64,000 bases of DNA from Marthasterias glacialis. Taxonomy: Eukaryota > Echinodermata > Asteroidea > Forcipulatida > Asteriidae. How positions within the stretch are numbered: position 1 is the stretch's first letter; the number at the start of each line of letters is the position of its first letter. The notes below the pieces were generated by a model. That model was not told where the DNA came from, made no database searches, and saw only the letters and a list, made by a program, of their open reading frames with translations. Shown one piece after another: positions 49,195-62,164 of the stretch. Both the position numbers and the translations under genes were made by a program. The stretch is taken from NCBI GenBank assembly GCA_911728455.2, contig OU452229.1, forward strand, positions 14,294,076 through 14,358,075, written 5' to 3'.

Positions 49195-50559
49195 GATTTA
49201 CTTAATGACTGTCAATTTATTGAAGAAAAAAAACATCACCAAACAAAAACAAACAACCAAACTTATGTGCAAAAATTATTACGGTACTTTAAAGTACCAT
49301 TATACAGAGCCATCAAGATTTTGAGTGAAATAAATTGTAAGAAAAGTAAACAATGCACTCCTGTCCTGGATCCAATTTGTAACAAATTTAAAGGTAACAC
49401 TTTTATCTTGTCGACCACACAGCAATTATAGTCATTAGTGTTTATGTCTATTTGGGAAGTATTTGCAATCAAAAATTCAATGACTGAATTGGCTTTTACA
49501 TTCGTTGCTTAAGTTTTAGACGACACTATGAAGATAAATAAAAACAAGTGAAGAATAAACAAATTTATATAAAAAAAAAATAGCAATAATAAAATAAAAA
49601 CACACACGTAAATTTCACGGCAACTATTTCAGTTTGTCGATAATTTATACAGCACTGCAAACAATCGGTTCAATTGCCTCAGTTAATCATTGCTTCTCCG
49701 TTTGTACAAAGCATAGGCCTACTAAAAAAAATCAATCTACCCTAGTTCCCTCAGCAATCACACTTTCCAAAAAACAACTCTATGGACAACCATATTTACA
49801 CATTTACGAAACCTTCAAAGATATGTTCATCCCAAACTTCTAATTGTTAAACAAAAAAAAATCCATGTTTTTTCTTTAGTTGTTACCATTTGAACCGATT
49901 CAGAGCTCAATTACACAAATCTCAAAAACATCTTAAGATGAGTTGTCAGAATTAAAAATAGTGATTTGTATTGTGACATCACAATTTGCTTGGCAAGTAA
50001 GATTGATACACATCTTTAGTCTGATTCCCAGATTAAAAAATCTCCTGATATTCTCTATCGATTTTAGGGTCCGGTATCACCCGAACTAGAACTTATCATT
50101 GGTGTCATTTTTTTCGTGCAATACCTAATAAATGAAAAGCTTATGACTTTATCGAGTCTATTATAGCTGTTTAAAATTTAAACAAAAATTGTTAGGTCAA
50201 ATCGGCTAAAATCGGACCAACCATCTTTAAGCTTCAGAATAAGCATTATTTTGATATTTTTTATGTTTATGCTTCTTGTAATACTACCCGTGAAAGTTTA
50301 TTTACTGGGGTACTAAGTTCGCATCTCTAACAACATATAACACCATTAGAGCTTGCATCAGTCCAACAGATTCAAACAAAACATGTTGTTGAAGAAAACA
50401 TGGGGTCGGTTGGAGATTCATTTTGCTAAAGTGGATAAATGCCACCGTAGCTGATGACCTACAACTGGTCAATGGTGTACCGTCTCTATTTGAGCTTATG
50501 GTATTTCGAATGAACAGGATAATGGGTGGGGCCTTTTCGTGGGGGGGAGGTCCACATTG
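49195..50559. other. Interval between convergent genes; nothing recognised
   Basis: This AT-rich stretch lies between the 3' ends of the secreted-protein gene (plus) and the mucin gene (minus). Open frames are short and featureless. Confidence 0.5.
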
Positions 50560-50565
50560 TTTATT
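50560..50565 (-). other. Candidate polyadenylation signal very close to the mucin stop
   Basis: On the minus strand AATAAA starts 12 bases after the TAG stop codon. If used, the 3' UTR would be unusually short. A later signal may be the real one. Confidence 0.3.
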
Positions 50566-50577
50566 TCCTTCTCTTTT

Positions 50578-53500
50578 CTAGCGTTTCTTCAAAGGCACTT
50601 CATCGTCCCTAGTTTGCTGCCTTCCCAATTCTGCCTCGATCTTGTTTTTCCCTTTGTACTTACAGTACACGGCGATGATGATGATAATGATGAGCAGGAG
50701 CAGAAAACATGCGACGGCAATACCGATAATGGCTCCGCTACTCAGGCCTGGTAGAGCGACCTTACTACTTGGAGGGGTTGCTGCAATATGTAGAGATAAA
50801 ACAAGCTCAGTAAATATGTGATAAAACCAAACTCCTGATTTGATTCTGTTTTAGTGGAACATTTATTGTCACCTTAATGATTTGTGTCCAGTTGAGAGAT
50901 TACAAAGTATTGTTTTTATTTTTATATTGGTTGTGGTTGTGGTGGTGGTGGTTGTGGGGGGATGGGGTGACATTAAATTTGCAACGCTGGGGGGTCTGGT
51001 GATGGGCAGCCTCAAGATCAATAATGTCAAGGTTAGAAGGAGGGGGAAGGAAGGGGGCACCCTTCAGCATCCCTTACAAAGTGCTGTGAATAAGTTATAG
51101 CGGTAAAACTATGGACTTACTGGGGCTTATGGAACAGTTATTTCCTGTGTAACCGTCGATACAGCTGTAGATAAAAATCACACAAGTTCATTAAGATATA
51201 GTTCACAATAATATGAATGATTCTTCAAAAGGGCCCAGTATATGCATTTATCGTTAAGAGAAGGGGTTTGCCCCGGTGTGTTTGGCATGGTTGGCTGCAG
51301 ATTGTGCCACATTACCTTTTAAACCCATACAAGGTTTCATATAAAAAAAAATTGGTCACAAGAAACTTAGTTTACTGTCATTAAAACAATAAAAGCTTCG
51401 ACAAGCCCGCAGATAATAAGTAATTTATTAAAGTTACTATTAAATACAGGTGTGTTTGAAAATTTAAGGAGACACTATGATGTAATAATTTCTCTATGAT
51501 CAAGCAGTCGTATTTCTACAATGATCTTCAGCGCGCTCATGATCATAATCTTGGTGTATTGGAGTTACACAGAATAATACAATGCCGGTGAAAAATTTGT
51601 ATGGGACCTCACTGTCATGATTTGGGAACTGGTATAATGTTTTTCTTCTAAATTTTGAATATGAACTTACTCGCACTTGGTCGAGGATTCATTTGTGTAA
51701 CAATTTCCGCCATTTTTGCAGGTATCATTCTCGCAGAAAACCGTGACAACTGGATAGTGAAAAAAGAATAAGAGATAAAAATAAAAATAAACCATAATCC
51801 AGATAGAAAACTCATCATTGCCGTCTCTTTTATAAAATGTTAGGAGGGGCTATTAACACAGGGATTCTATTCAATAATTGATTTATTTTTTATTTTCAAA
51901 TGTAATTTAATTTAATTGTATTTGTTTATTTAGGTTTTTTTTCGGGTTGGGGGAGGGGGTTGTTGTGTGTGGCAGAGTTACATTCCCTGCCTCATCCAGT
52001 CATGCCCCCTTGAAACTTCAAAGGAAATGTGCCAGACTTGATGTTACTGTCAAAACATTGAACTTGTAACAATTTGCAAGCTGAGTGATTATATTTATTT
52101 CTTTGCACATCAAACAGCGCAATAAGCGTAAAAAACAGAATGAATAGTAGACGATGAAGAGATGTTCAGTTTCAGATGTGGGTGGACAACCCTCAATGGA
52201 GAAAAACCTGTGCAATCAGGTAGGGACTGAAAACCCAATCCACAACCCTGGTCTGAGGTAGGATTCGAATCGGGGTCCACAGAGGTGAAAGGAAGGGCAA
52301 GAAACCACTAGTCCAACGTGTGCAAAGTTTAGACAAGTACCAGTCATCCAGATATTTATTTCCCCAAAGAGTATTGTCACAGGGTGAGGGGAAAGGGTAT
52401 TTTTAAAAAGCTCACAAATCTTCATTGTCGCAATTGAAATAAGTCTGATAAAACCAAGCCCCGAAAATCCAGCTTTTTCTGTGTTTTTTTCACCGATGTG
52501 ACCTACAAATTTGATGAAACTGTCGGATGAGTTTATTTAAAAATTAGGAGACTGGTTTAGGAGACTGGTTTTTTTAGGAGACTGTTTTTTCACCAAAATG
52601 TGACCACAAATTTGATGAAACTGTCGGATGAGGTTATTAAAAATTAGGAGACTGGAATTTATTTTTGCCGTAAACCTGGCGTTCAAAAAAACAAACTATG
52701 CAGCTAACCCAATTTTTTACAAATTGATTTTAAAGGGGAAAAGAAAAAAAGACAATTTTCACACAAATATACTGTAAAAAGATTTTAGAAGTATTCCAAG
52801 GAAAAGAGTGAAGCTTCACTAGCTTCACTAGCGATTGTGCCTTGACGGTATAAAGATCATTTTTTTAAAATGCTTCAACTTCTGCTGTGTAAAGAAATAA
52901 GTTCCCATTGAGCTCTACGTACTGGTCATTTAATTCAAACTCAAGAAGCACCATAATGTCTGATTGTTTTGATTCATATTGCCATTTTACAAAAGAGCCA
53001 CAGAGATTGGACTTCCGTTCAGCAGGTATTAAAACACATACAATCTTATATTTAATGACTGTATGCCAGATTTCTCATAAACTTTTGATATGAAAAAAGA
53101 GAGCACAACTTAAAACTTAACATTTTTTTTATGTGACTTGGATTTATGTTGAAATTGCAATACAAAATGTAAAACTTTCAATATCAACTCTGTATCAATA
53201 TCAATGCTCAAGGTCGATCACTCTTTTTGTGTGACATGGTCTATATTTTATATCAAGGGAAAAGGCCAGGAAAGCATAGCATACCAGTCAGAGCAACATC
53301 GGCGTCGAGCCCAATTCCAGTTGAGTTGGCGTCATCGAGGATCCTTTGTGCTAGCGCCGTCTCATTTATGTTCGTATTTTCAGGGAAACCCAGTTCAAAA
53401 TTGACAACGATGGACCCATTGGTAAATGTAGTAACATTACACACTTCGGCCATGGAGGCTCTCTTAAAACTCTGCGACATGGAGAGAAACAAAATGCAAT

Positions 53501-56500
53501 ATTAAAGACGAAGCAGGATTGGTAGTTATCTGAACATTAATTGATCAGTTCCAATCTGAAAGATTATAAAGAGAAATGTTTTCGTCTACTTTTTGACAAA
53601 GTGGAGATATACTCAGAATGCAATTTTGAAGACCCAAGAATTCACCACTTTCAGCTGCAATCTTAATTATAACTGAATAAAAAAAAATCTCTGACGCCAT
53701 CACATAAAGCTGTTTTCACTTACACCGGATAACCTAACGGGAGACTTTTGAGACGCTGGCGGCAGCAGACACACCGGTTCTTTTAGACAGTTCTGAGCAT
53801 GCGTGCATATGCTTAGCACGCGTAGTTCTGATTATATGCGTACTACTGGTGAGAACAGTGAAAAAGGACCGTCGAAAAGTCTCCCATTTGTTGAAATCTT
53901 CACAAGTTGGCTGTATTGTGTGTTTCTTAAAGCTGGTGGATACAAATTGTTTCTACTAATCAAACTGAAACAGCCAAAAACACTCAGTTGCTGGGAAATA
54001 ATTTTCTTTTTTGCTTGTATGTTAACAACACCAATCGCACATTTTACAGGGCTGTCAGTTTGAGCAGATATTTTTGAGTGTATATTTTAGTTATAAAAAA
54101 AATGTCTTCTTTTTTTGGTTCCATGTATTGCACTTTTTAATTTGCATAGAAAATTTAAATATGAACTTACCTCACAGCAAGAAGTTGCCAAATCTATAAA
54201 TTCTGCTGAAGTCCTGTTATTTAGTTCAACTATGAAGGTAGCTTCAACACCGATTATAAATTTTATGGTTACTTGTCCAATAATCCTGGGCAGTTCTGCA
54301 AAAGAAAATGTTCAAATTGCTAACTCTGTCATGCCATATACAAAAGAAAACTTTTGGTTCAAACGAATAAGTACTGTTACAAATTCTTAAAGGTGTTGTT
54401 TACATCATTGGTAGTTAGAAGAGTAACAATTCAATCCTCCAGTTTTCAATAAACCCACCATCCAACCAACCTGTTAAAATGTCATCAAGATAAGGACGTC
54501 TGCTCGTCACCATTACCCGACGACTGTTTCTGTGGCACAAAATGATCATTATACATGTACCTAGTTTACATTGAACGCATGCATAAAGGTGATCTTTCGT
54601 GGCATGAATCTGTTTGTCACGCGTTGACGAGTGGGCGTCTTGAAGTGGTCTCATTTTAGTGAAACATTAAAAGAAAATTGATGTTTCGTCGGATTTTTGT
54701 GCACCATGCCAAGATGCTTATTTCGATTGTGCCGTTCAAAATAAGCAATATGATTTGGGGGTCTTCACTGCATTTGATTTGTTAGTGTAAACTTAATTTG
54801 CAGTCAGCTTTCAGACTGAAAGTAATACACTTTTATTTCTTAACAATTTAAATACCTAAATGGCAGACCATGGGCTGACAGTGGCTGCGTGTGATATCAG
54901 AGCAATGGGTTAATACTGTAATTCGTCTGTAACTGATTAATGAAAGTCAAGCGAAGATAGTTTGACCACTGTAAGGTTAATGTAATGTAGTACAAAAGTA
55001 TGGGCGTAGCCATGGGGGGCGTGTGGCCCCCACAATTTCCCAGTGTCCCAAGGTGCCCTAATGAAAGAAGTCAAGATACATGTAATTAATTTGAAAAAAA
55101 ACATGACCCATGGGCCTCTCACTGAAAAGCAATCACCGCCGCAACCCCTGTGAAAACATCCTGGCAACACCGCTGTACAATTATAGGACGGTCCAGAATG
55201 AACATTATGGACAAGAATCTTACATTAAAACATAGAGATGTATTTTTAAAAACTTATAGTTTTCTTGAGTCTTTTGATAACTGACTTACTTCTGCATTTA
55301 CCACGGGCCTCAGTCCAGCCGCCTAAGCATCCCTCGCAATGATGTTGACCGGAACCATCGTTAACACAGCTGAGATAGTCATTCTCTTTGCATTCTTGCT
55401 GGCTGGCAATTGAACAGGAGCTGGTTGCTGGAATTAAAGACAGTGGGAAAAATAAAGCGTTTAATAAATAAACAAAACCCAAATTATCAGTTGATCCCAT
55501 GCTGTAACCATAGAGCAAGGACAGATCCTTGCTCTATGCTGTAACTCATCCTGGTATCTCACCAATGTTTTACTATATACCTAATGTACTTTGTACACGG
55601 CACATACTTTAAAAAAAATGTTATTGATTGCTTCTTTATTTTTGGCGTGCGCGGACGACTGGTCAAGCGCACCGAATTCAAGCTCTGGTTATTCTGATCA
55701 GCAGAGTGTGGTGGGCTCGAGTCCCAGTCTCGACCACTATTGCTTCGTCCTTCGGATGGGACGTAAAACCGTTGGTCCCGTGTGTTGTGTTGTCTAATGC
55801 ACATACAAGAACCCAGTACACTTGTCGTTAAGAGAATATGTTTCCCCTGTGTTTTTTTCTGGTGTGGTTTTCTACAGATTGCACCACAATGTAAATAAAT
55901 GGGTCTTTTATTTCTATAGCTCCGCGTACACCCGTGAGCGTTTTGAGAGGCCTTCGGGTGCGATAAAGCGCTTTGTTATTAGTTGCTTCTTTTTGGCGCC
56001 AAAGCTGCCAAATGCCAACTGGCTCCAAATGCACACATTCTTTTCCCCACTTCAATGTTCGCAGAAATTGATGTTTTGGGGATGGAGTCTTGGTACAACG
56101 AAAATATGCGGATCACAAAGCAAGGTCAGTGGAGCTTCACAGTCTCCTGCGTAAAATCACGAAAAGGAAAACTTCCACAGATAGAGCAGATCCTATCGAT
56201 TCAGTTCAATTTTCAAGTCAGTTCCAGTTCATTGTAGTAAAAACATGGAACAAATGGTCACAGATAATACAAAAAAAATCAGTTTATTTACAGGTAGTAA
56301 AACGCAACAGGAGAATACAGTTAAGAGCCGGACTAATGCTGCAAAAAAAAAAAAAAAAAAGATACAAAATAGATAAATAAATGGAACGATCAATCATTTA
56401 CCTTCACCCCTTACTATACTCTGTCCCAATAAAAATCTGCAGGGCCCAATTGCATAGCCTTGCTTAAGCAGACAATTTTGCTTAACAACTTTCAGTTTAA

Positions 56501-59500
56501 ATAATCAGTAAACCAGCCACAGATGGTGTGTGTCATTTGTTATTTTGGCTGGTAACCTTATCCTGGTAAGCCAAAATAGGTTTGTGTTTAGCAACTTTAT
56601 GTGCTTAAGCAGCTCTATGAAATTGGGCCCCGTTTAAAATAGATGTTGCGCTTTTGACAACAGTCATTGTGCCGACAAGTGTGGTGTGTGGGCGTGGTTC
56701 ATAAAAAAAATTACACGCCAGAATCATGAAGACTGGATGACGCTTTACTTGAAATACATTGTGATGCTCAATTTCCATAGGAACGTTCAAAATTCAGGTG
56801 TCAATCTGGAACAGGTTTAGCATATGACCTACATTCCTGGTCAAAGAGTTTTTTCCCTCTCCAAGAAAGGCTTTCGATTAAAGTCCAATATTGTTGCAAA
56901 GGCTAATGGGGGGAACGGGGAATAATACCCAGTGTTGAGATCACTTATCCATTATCTGGGCCTACCTGTTGTACTAGCAATAGTCGTAGATTCCTGTTCT
57001 GTAGTGTTGCTGCTTGCCACGCTTGCTGAGGATCACGATGGAAGAAAGGAGAAGAAAAGATCAGTGATAAATACAGAGAGATACTAGTCCCACAATTTAG
57101 TGAGATTTCAATCCCACTCAGTGATAATGAGATACCAATCCCAGTCAGTGATAGTGAGATCCCAATCACACTCAGTCAATGAAAATGAGATCCCAATCCC
57201 AGTCAGTGAAAATGAGATCCCGATCCCACTCAGTGATAGTGAGATCATAATTCCACTCAGCGATGGTGAGATCATAATCCCACTCAGCGATAGTAAGATC
57301 CTAATTCCACTCAGTGATAGTGTGGTCCAAATCTCAGTGCAGGATAGTGTGATCCTAATCCCACTCAGTGATAGTGATATCCCAATCTCACTCAGTGATG
57401 GTGGGATCAATATCCCACTCAGTGAAAGTGAGATCCAAATCCCAGTCAGTGAAAATGAGATCCCAATCCCGGTCAGTAAAAATGAGATCCCGATCCCACT
57501 CAGTGATGTTGATATATCCCGATCCCAATCAGTATCTTGGGCCTACCTGTTGTACTAGCAATAGTCATAGATTCTTGTTCTGTGATGTTGCTGCTTGCCA
57601 TGCTTCCTGAAGATAAGATCGAGATAGAAGAAAATATTAATGACAAAATACACAAGAGATACTACGTACTCCCACTCAACACAAGTGAGATCCAAATCCC
57701 AGTCAGTAAAAAATGAGATCCCAATCCCAGCCAGTAAAAATGAGATCCCAATCCCAGTCAGTAAAAATGAGATCCCAATCCCAGCCAGTAAAAATGAGTT
57801 CCCGATCCCACTCAATGATGTTGATATCCCGATCCCAATCAGTGATAGTGAGATCCAAATCCCACTCAGTGAAAAGATATCCAAATCTCACTCAGTGAAA
57901 AGATATCCTAATTCCACTCAGTGAAAGTGAGATCCCAATCCCACTCAGTGAAAGTGAGATCCCAATCCCACTCAGTGAAAGTGAGATCCCAATCCCACTC
58001 AGTGAAAGTGAGATCCCAATCCCACTCAGTGAAAGTGAGATCCCAATCCCAGTTAGCGAAAGTAAGACCTACTCCCACGCAGTGAAAGTGAGATTCAACG
58101 CAGCCTACCTGTCATGGCTGCTGTACTAGCTATAGTCATAGATTCTTGTTCTGTGATGTTACTGCTTGCCATGTTTGCTGAGGATAAGATCGAGTTAGAA
58201 GAAGAAAAGATTGTTGATAAATTACACAGAGATACTACGTACTCCCACTCAACAATACAGTGAGATTTCAATCCCACGCAATGATAATGAGATCCCAATC
58301 CTAGTCAGTGACAGTAAGATCCCAAACCTACTCAGTGATGGTGTGATCCTAATCCCACTTAGTGATGGTGTGATGCTAATCTCACTCAGTGATAGTGTGA
58401 TCCCAAACCCACTCATCAGTGACAGTAAGATCCCAAACCCACTCAGTGATAGTGTGATCCCAAACTCACTCAGTGATAGTGACCTTAATCTCACTCAGTG
58501 ATGGTGAGGTCCTAATCCCACTCAGTGACAGTAAGATCCCAAACCCACTCAGTGATAGTGTGACCTTAATCTCACTCAGTGATGGTGAGGTGAGAAAAGA
58601 TCAGTGATAAATACAAAGAGATACTAGTCCCACAATTTAGTGAGATTTCAATCCCACTCAGTGATAATGAGATACCAATCCCAGTCAGTGACAGTAAGAT
58701 CCCAAACCCACTCAGCGATAGTGTGATCCTAATCTTAATAATTGTTAATTAGTTTAAACCAAACCCACAGTAAATGCTTTCCTCCATGGTGAATGCATCT
58801 CCTCCAATCTCCAATAAAGTATTATTGGTGTTGAGGGAGTTGGTCGGGGTTTTAGTAATGCGAGCGTGAAGGCCTTATACGGGCGTGGGGCGGGGGTTCC
58901 TAGTCGACAGGTGGTATAGTTACCAGTTGACGTGCTTGTTTCTTGCGTATTCTGCTGGGTCGTCACAGTTGTATCGCCCACAGTGTCATTCCCAGTTGCC
59001 TGCACAGCTTTCGTCGTTAAGGACATCGTGTAATTTCCCTCGTTGCCAGTGACACTTGGAGTAGTAGTGATGGTATCGTTGTTTCCAGAAGAGATAGGAG
59101 TAACAGTAGTAGCAACGGTTCCACCACCAGTGACAGTGGTCGTGTTCAGTGTTTGGGCATCCTCGCTCGTATTGGAAGGTACCGTCAACCCTGTCAGTGA
59201 CAAGCAGGAAAAAAAAACCCAAAGCCTCGTGATAATCTTATACTAACCTATTTTGTGAAATTTTTTGTTTTCACTTGCACAATAACTTTGTTAATGGTCA
59301 TTTTTTTGTTAATATGCTACGGAGATGCTAGGTGGCAGCAGACCGTAGGTCGCCGTTGCTTAAGTCGTTCTGAGCAAGTACATATTTAAAATAACAATGC
59401 ATGTACTTCGTTAGTCTGCTGTCAGCGGCATAGCGACCGGGTATGTGTGTGTGTGTGTGTGTGTGAGGGGGGGGGGGGGCACCCCCAATATTTTGCCTAA

Positions 59501-61380
59501 GTCGGCATTTAGAGCCACAGTCGGCAAATTGAGCTTATCCGAGAAACGGCTGGGGCTAAACACAAATCCATTCGGCAAGCCTTTTGGCAAGAGATTTGCC
59601 GACTGGATTTGCCGACTGAAAATTTTAGTTTAATCCTTGTAGTGTGAGAAGTCAAACTTTGAATTACCAAACTAAATATTCTCGGCAACGTGCGGAAATC
59701 TACGCTCTGAAAACACTAAGACCTAAAATAAATATCCTAAATTAAATACCTCGCCAAAAAATTAAAGATGTATGAACTGAAATATATAAATTTCAAAATA
59801 AGTGTCTTATTTAGTGCAGGAGGCACCGTGGGAGGCAAAAACAGATTTAGGGAGAGGGGGAGGTAGGGGTGAGGAATAAAACATTGAGCAAATAGTCCGT
59901 CTAGAAATCCTCTTGAATAGCAATTTGTTACCTTGTAATGTAGTGTTCATCACTGTTGAAGTTTCATTATCTACAAGGAAAAAATGAACCGTAGTATTGT
60001 TTTGTTATGTTTAAAAACATAAACTATAACTATTCGTTTTTTTAACATTGATGTTGTTTTTACCTTATATCGATAAACACTGCATGCTCTGCGGGTGGGG
60101 GTGGGGTCCACAGGCTTACGGGTGGGTTTCGAACCCATAACCCCAGAAGTATGTTCAGGCACTAAAAGCAACTTTCTTTTGGGTTATAAAAAATTTCTTA
60201 AAATAATGCAGGTAAGCTACGGGTGCTCTACAGGCAGGAACATCTAAAACCGGGATTATACAGTTGATTTTTGTTTGACTGACAATAGATTTAATCACAA
60301 ACTTCGACATGATGTCATTAAAATTTCACCGTGATACACTCATGGTGAAATGTTACAGATTACACATCTGTTAATTTAATGAATAATAGTAAAAAATCAG
60401 AAATGTTTTCCGGAATTGAAAATGTGCAAACAATTTTACTATCATGAAAATCCACAATCCGGATGTTGCCTTTGCCAAGGAGAGTAAATAGGAGCTTGGC
60501 TTGTCCTTAGAGCCTTGACAATGGTTTTTTGTGATAACTTCAAAATTATGGGTTTTGTAAGGAGCGTCTTTTTCTTTTTTCAAGAATTATGCTGTAAAGA
60601 CAAAAGAATTGGCAATTTTAGGGGAGGAAATGATTAGTTTCAATCTGCAACCTCAAGGATTGTAAAGATTGAAATTTTACCAATTCTCTTTAGGAATATT
60701 TCCTTATACAATACTGCCACTGGTACAGAGAAATACCATTTTTGGAGACCACCTTCCAACCCAAAATCACGGAAATGTTTGTAGTTAATGATCAAACTTT
60801 TAAACAGTAAGCTTTTAGATTATTATTTTTTCTTATTGATATTAACGAATCGTGTAGGACTTTTGTCTTTGAATAGACATTAGAAACGATTGCATGGGTT
60901 GTTAAAAAAGCAGTTCATTAGCATATTGGGCCTACCTGGCGTCATTGTTGTATTGACACTAGTCGCATTATTCATTTCTGTCGTGCTTTCGTCTGAGGGC
61001 CGCGATGGAAGAAGAGGAGGAGGAAGAAAACGAAAATGAAATGAAATGAGAGCAGTTATAAATGATTCACGCATAAGCTTGTCTTCCAGTACCTTCTCGG
61101 GACAGAATTGACCCGGATTCTGGGTCACAAAGGGCCTGATCGATTTCTGGGTCGGTTTGTCCCGAAATCTGTGTCAATGCGTCCTGTAATTTGGTTCAAA
61201 TCTGGACATTCGATTCGGATTACGAGTCACTTTTGACACGGATTCCTGGTCAAACTGACCCCGAATGGATTAGGCACCATTGGACCCGGAATCGTGGTCA
61301 ATCTGACCCGGGGGAATTTTTAAAAATGTATCGAAACACTATAGCGTCTGTTTCGACTCCGCCATAGGCTCCAACTAGCT

Positions 61381-61412
<32 letters not shown>

Positions 61413-61899
61413 TTCATTGACCAAACCAAAAGCGGACAAGCCGCCAATTACAGGAATGGATGAAAAACAAGAATTACAAAATATATACTGTGAAATAAAT
61501 ATTCATATACATATATAAAAAAGTACATAAAGAGGTTACATGTACATCAAAAACAAAAATAAATAAAAATAAAAAAAGTATATATATATAAATAAAAATA
61601 TAAATAAATAAAAATAAAAAGTACAAAAAAGTTTTTAAAATCCGCACAATTTCAAACTTGCTGTCGCGGAGCCAAAGCAACGAGCGGTGACGTCAGGTGA
61701 ATTTTAAGTTAATGACAAATGTTCGTACAATACTAGGGTACCACAGAAACCAATTCTAATTAAAAATCGTGTACTTTGTCTCTGAACTGACAGCAGAAAT
61801 TATCGCATGAGTTATTCGAATAGTAAATTTTTAGCATTTTGGGCCTACCTGTCGTGTTAGCAATAGTAGCTTCCGTTGTTGCGTTGACGCCCATCACAC
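50578..61899 (-). CDS. Transmembrane mucin with EGF-SEA-EGF-TM, 5' end missing
   Basis: Exons are 61899-61849, 60992-60936, 59970-59932, 59190-58924, 58177-58109, 57606-57547, 57025-56966, 55427-55290, 54295-54171, 53471-53285, 51749-51671, 51164-51121 and 50780-50578. Phases agree throughout, giving 459 residues. The first seven are phase 1-1 exons, rich in Thr/Ser and N-glycosylation sites, the mucin part. Exon 8 is an EGF-like module with six Cys. Exons 9-10 form a SEA domain with the self-cleavage motif in TNGSIVVNFEL (cut expected between G and S). Exons 11-12 form a second EGF (CENDTCKNGGNC, then CDCIDGYTGNNC). The last exon has a membrane helix (IIGIAVACFLLLLIIIIII) and a 29-residue cytoplasmic tail rich in Lys/Arg. 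The domain order equals vertebrate MUC3/12/13/17 mucins, which shield epithelia. No signal peptide is seen, so 5' exons are missing. Confidence 0.8.
51235..51350 (+). mobile_element. SINE subfamily b fragment
   Basis: It carries GTTAAGAGAAGGGGTTTGCC, CCGGTGTG and GCAGATTGTGCCACATTACC, as in the 3' part of subfamily b. The tRNA-like head is absent. It lies in an intron of the mucin gene. Confidence 0.6.
52480..52660. repeat. Local direct duplication
   Basis: ATTTGATGAAACTGTCGGAT followed by GAG and TTAGGAGACTGG occurs twice about 100 bases apart, with extra copies of TTAGGAGACTGG between. Intronic in the mucin gene. Confidence 0.75.
53737..53889. mobile_element. Foldback element, GGGAGACTTTT ends
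   Basis: GGGAGACTTTTGAGACG at the left and, in reverse complement, GGGAGACTTTTCGACGG at the right bound about 150 bp. The interior (TTCTGAGCATGCGTGC) recurs near 59.4 kb in related form. Confidence 0.55.
55645..55905 (+). mobile_element. tRNA-derived SINE, subfamily b
   Basis: The head shows CGACTGGTCAAGCGCACCG and B-box-like GCTCGAGTCCC. It is followed by CCTTCGGATGGGACGTAAAA, AAGAACCCAGTACAC and a decayed tail. Intronic in the mucin gene. Confidence 0.65.
56440..56632. mobile_element. Foldback element, GGGCCCAATTTCATAG ends
   Basis: GGGCCCAATTGCATAGCCTT, then GCTTAAGCA, is mirrored by the reverse complement of the right end GGGCCCAATTTCATAGAGCT, then GCTTAAGCA. A lone right end occurs at 27360-27388. 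Confidence 0.65.
57048..58740. repeat. 27-bp minisatellite blocks duplicated together with mucin exons
   Basis: The unit CCCACTCAGTGAAAGTGAGA followed by TCCCAAT (27 bp, variants GTGATAG and CCAGTCAG) fills 57090-57530, 57660-58090 and 58255-58735. Each of the first two blocks lies between near-identical copies of a mucin exon. A block start (CACAATTTAGTGAGATTTCA) recurs at 57090 and 58630. The 9-codon period leaves frames open on both strands; these are not genes. Confidence 0.85.
59443..59480. repeat. TG microsatellite followed by a G-run
   Basis: About 11 GT dinucleotides are followed by GAG and a run of G. Intronic in the mucin gene. Confidence 0.85.
61384..61416. repeat. TTTA tetranucleotide microsatellite
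   Basis: About eight TTTA units, intronic in the mucin gene. Confidence 0.9.
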
Positions 61900-62164
61900 C
61901 TGAGGACAGCGACGAAAGAGGTAGGTCAGAAGAAGACGAAAAAAGAGCAGTGTTTTAAAAACAAGAACATGTATTGTGTTGTTTAAAGGCATTAGACCTT
62001 TCCCATGAAATATGTAAATTATAGAGATAGATAGATTCATTTATTCGTCATGACAAAAATATGAAATTCATTATCCCAGTCATTAAAAACAACATTAAAA
62101 ATACAAATAGTAAAAATACCAACCACTTCACAAAAACAAAAAGTGAGTAGAAGTAGAATTGAAA

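Noticed and set aside
57100..58501. Open frames such as IPIPLSDSE repeats on both strands
   Set aside because: Frames through the 27-bp minisatellite; the real exons here are the short mucin exons on the minus strand.
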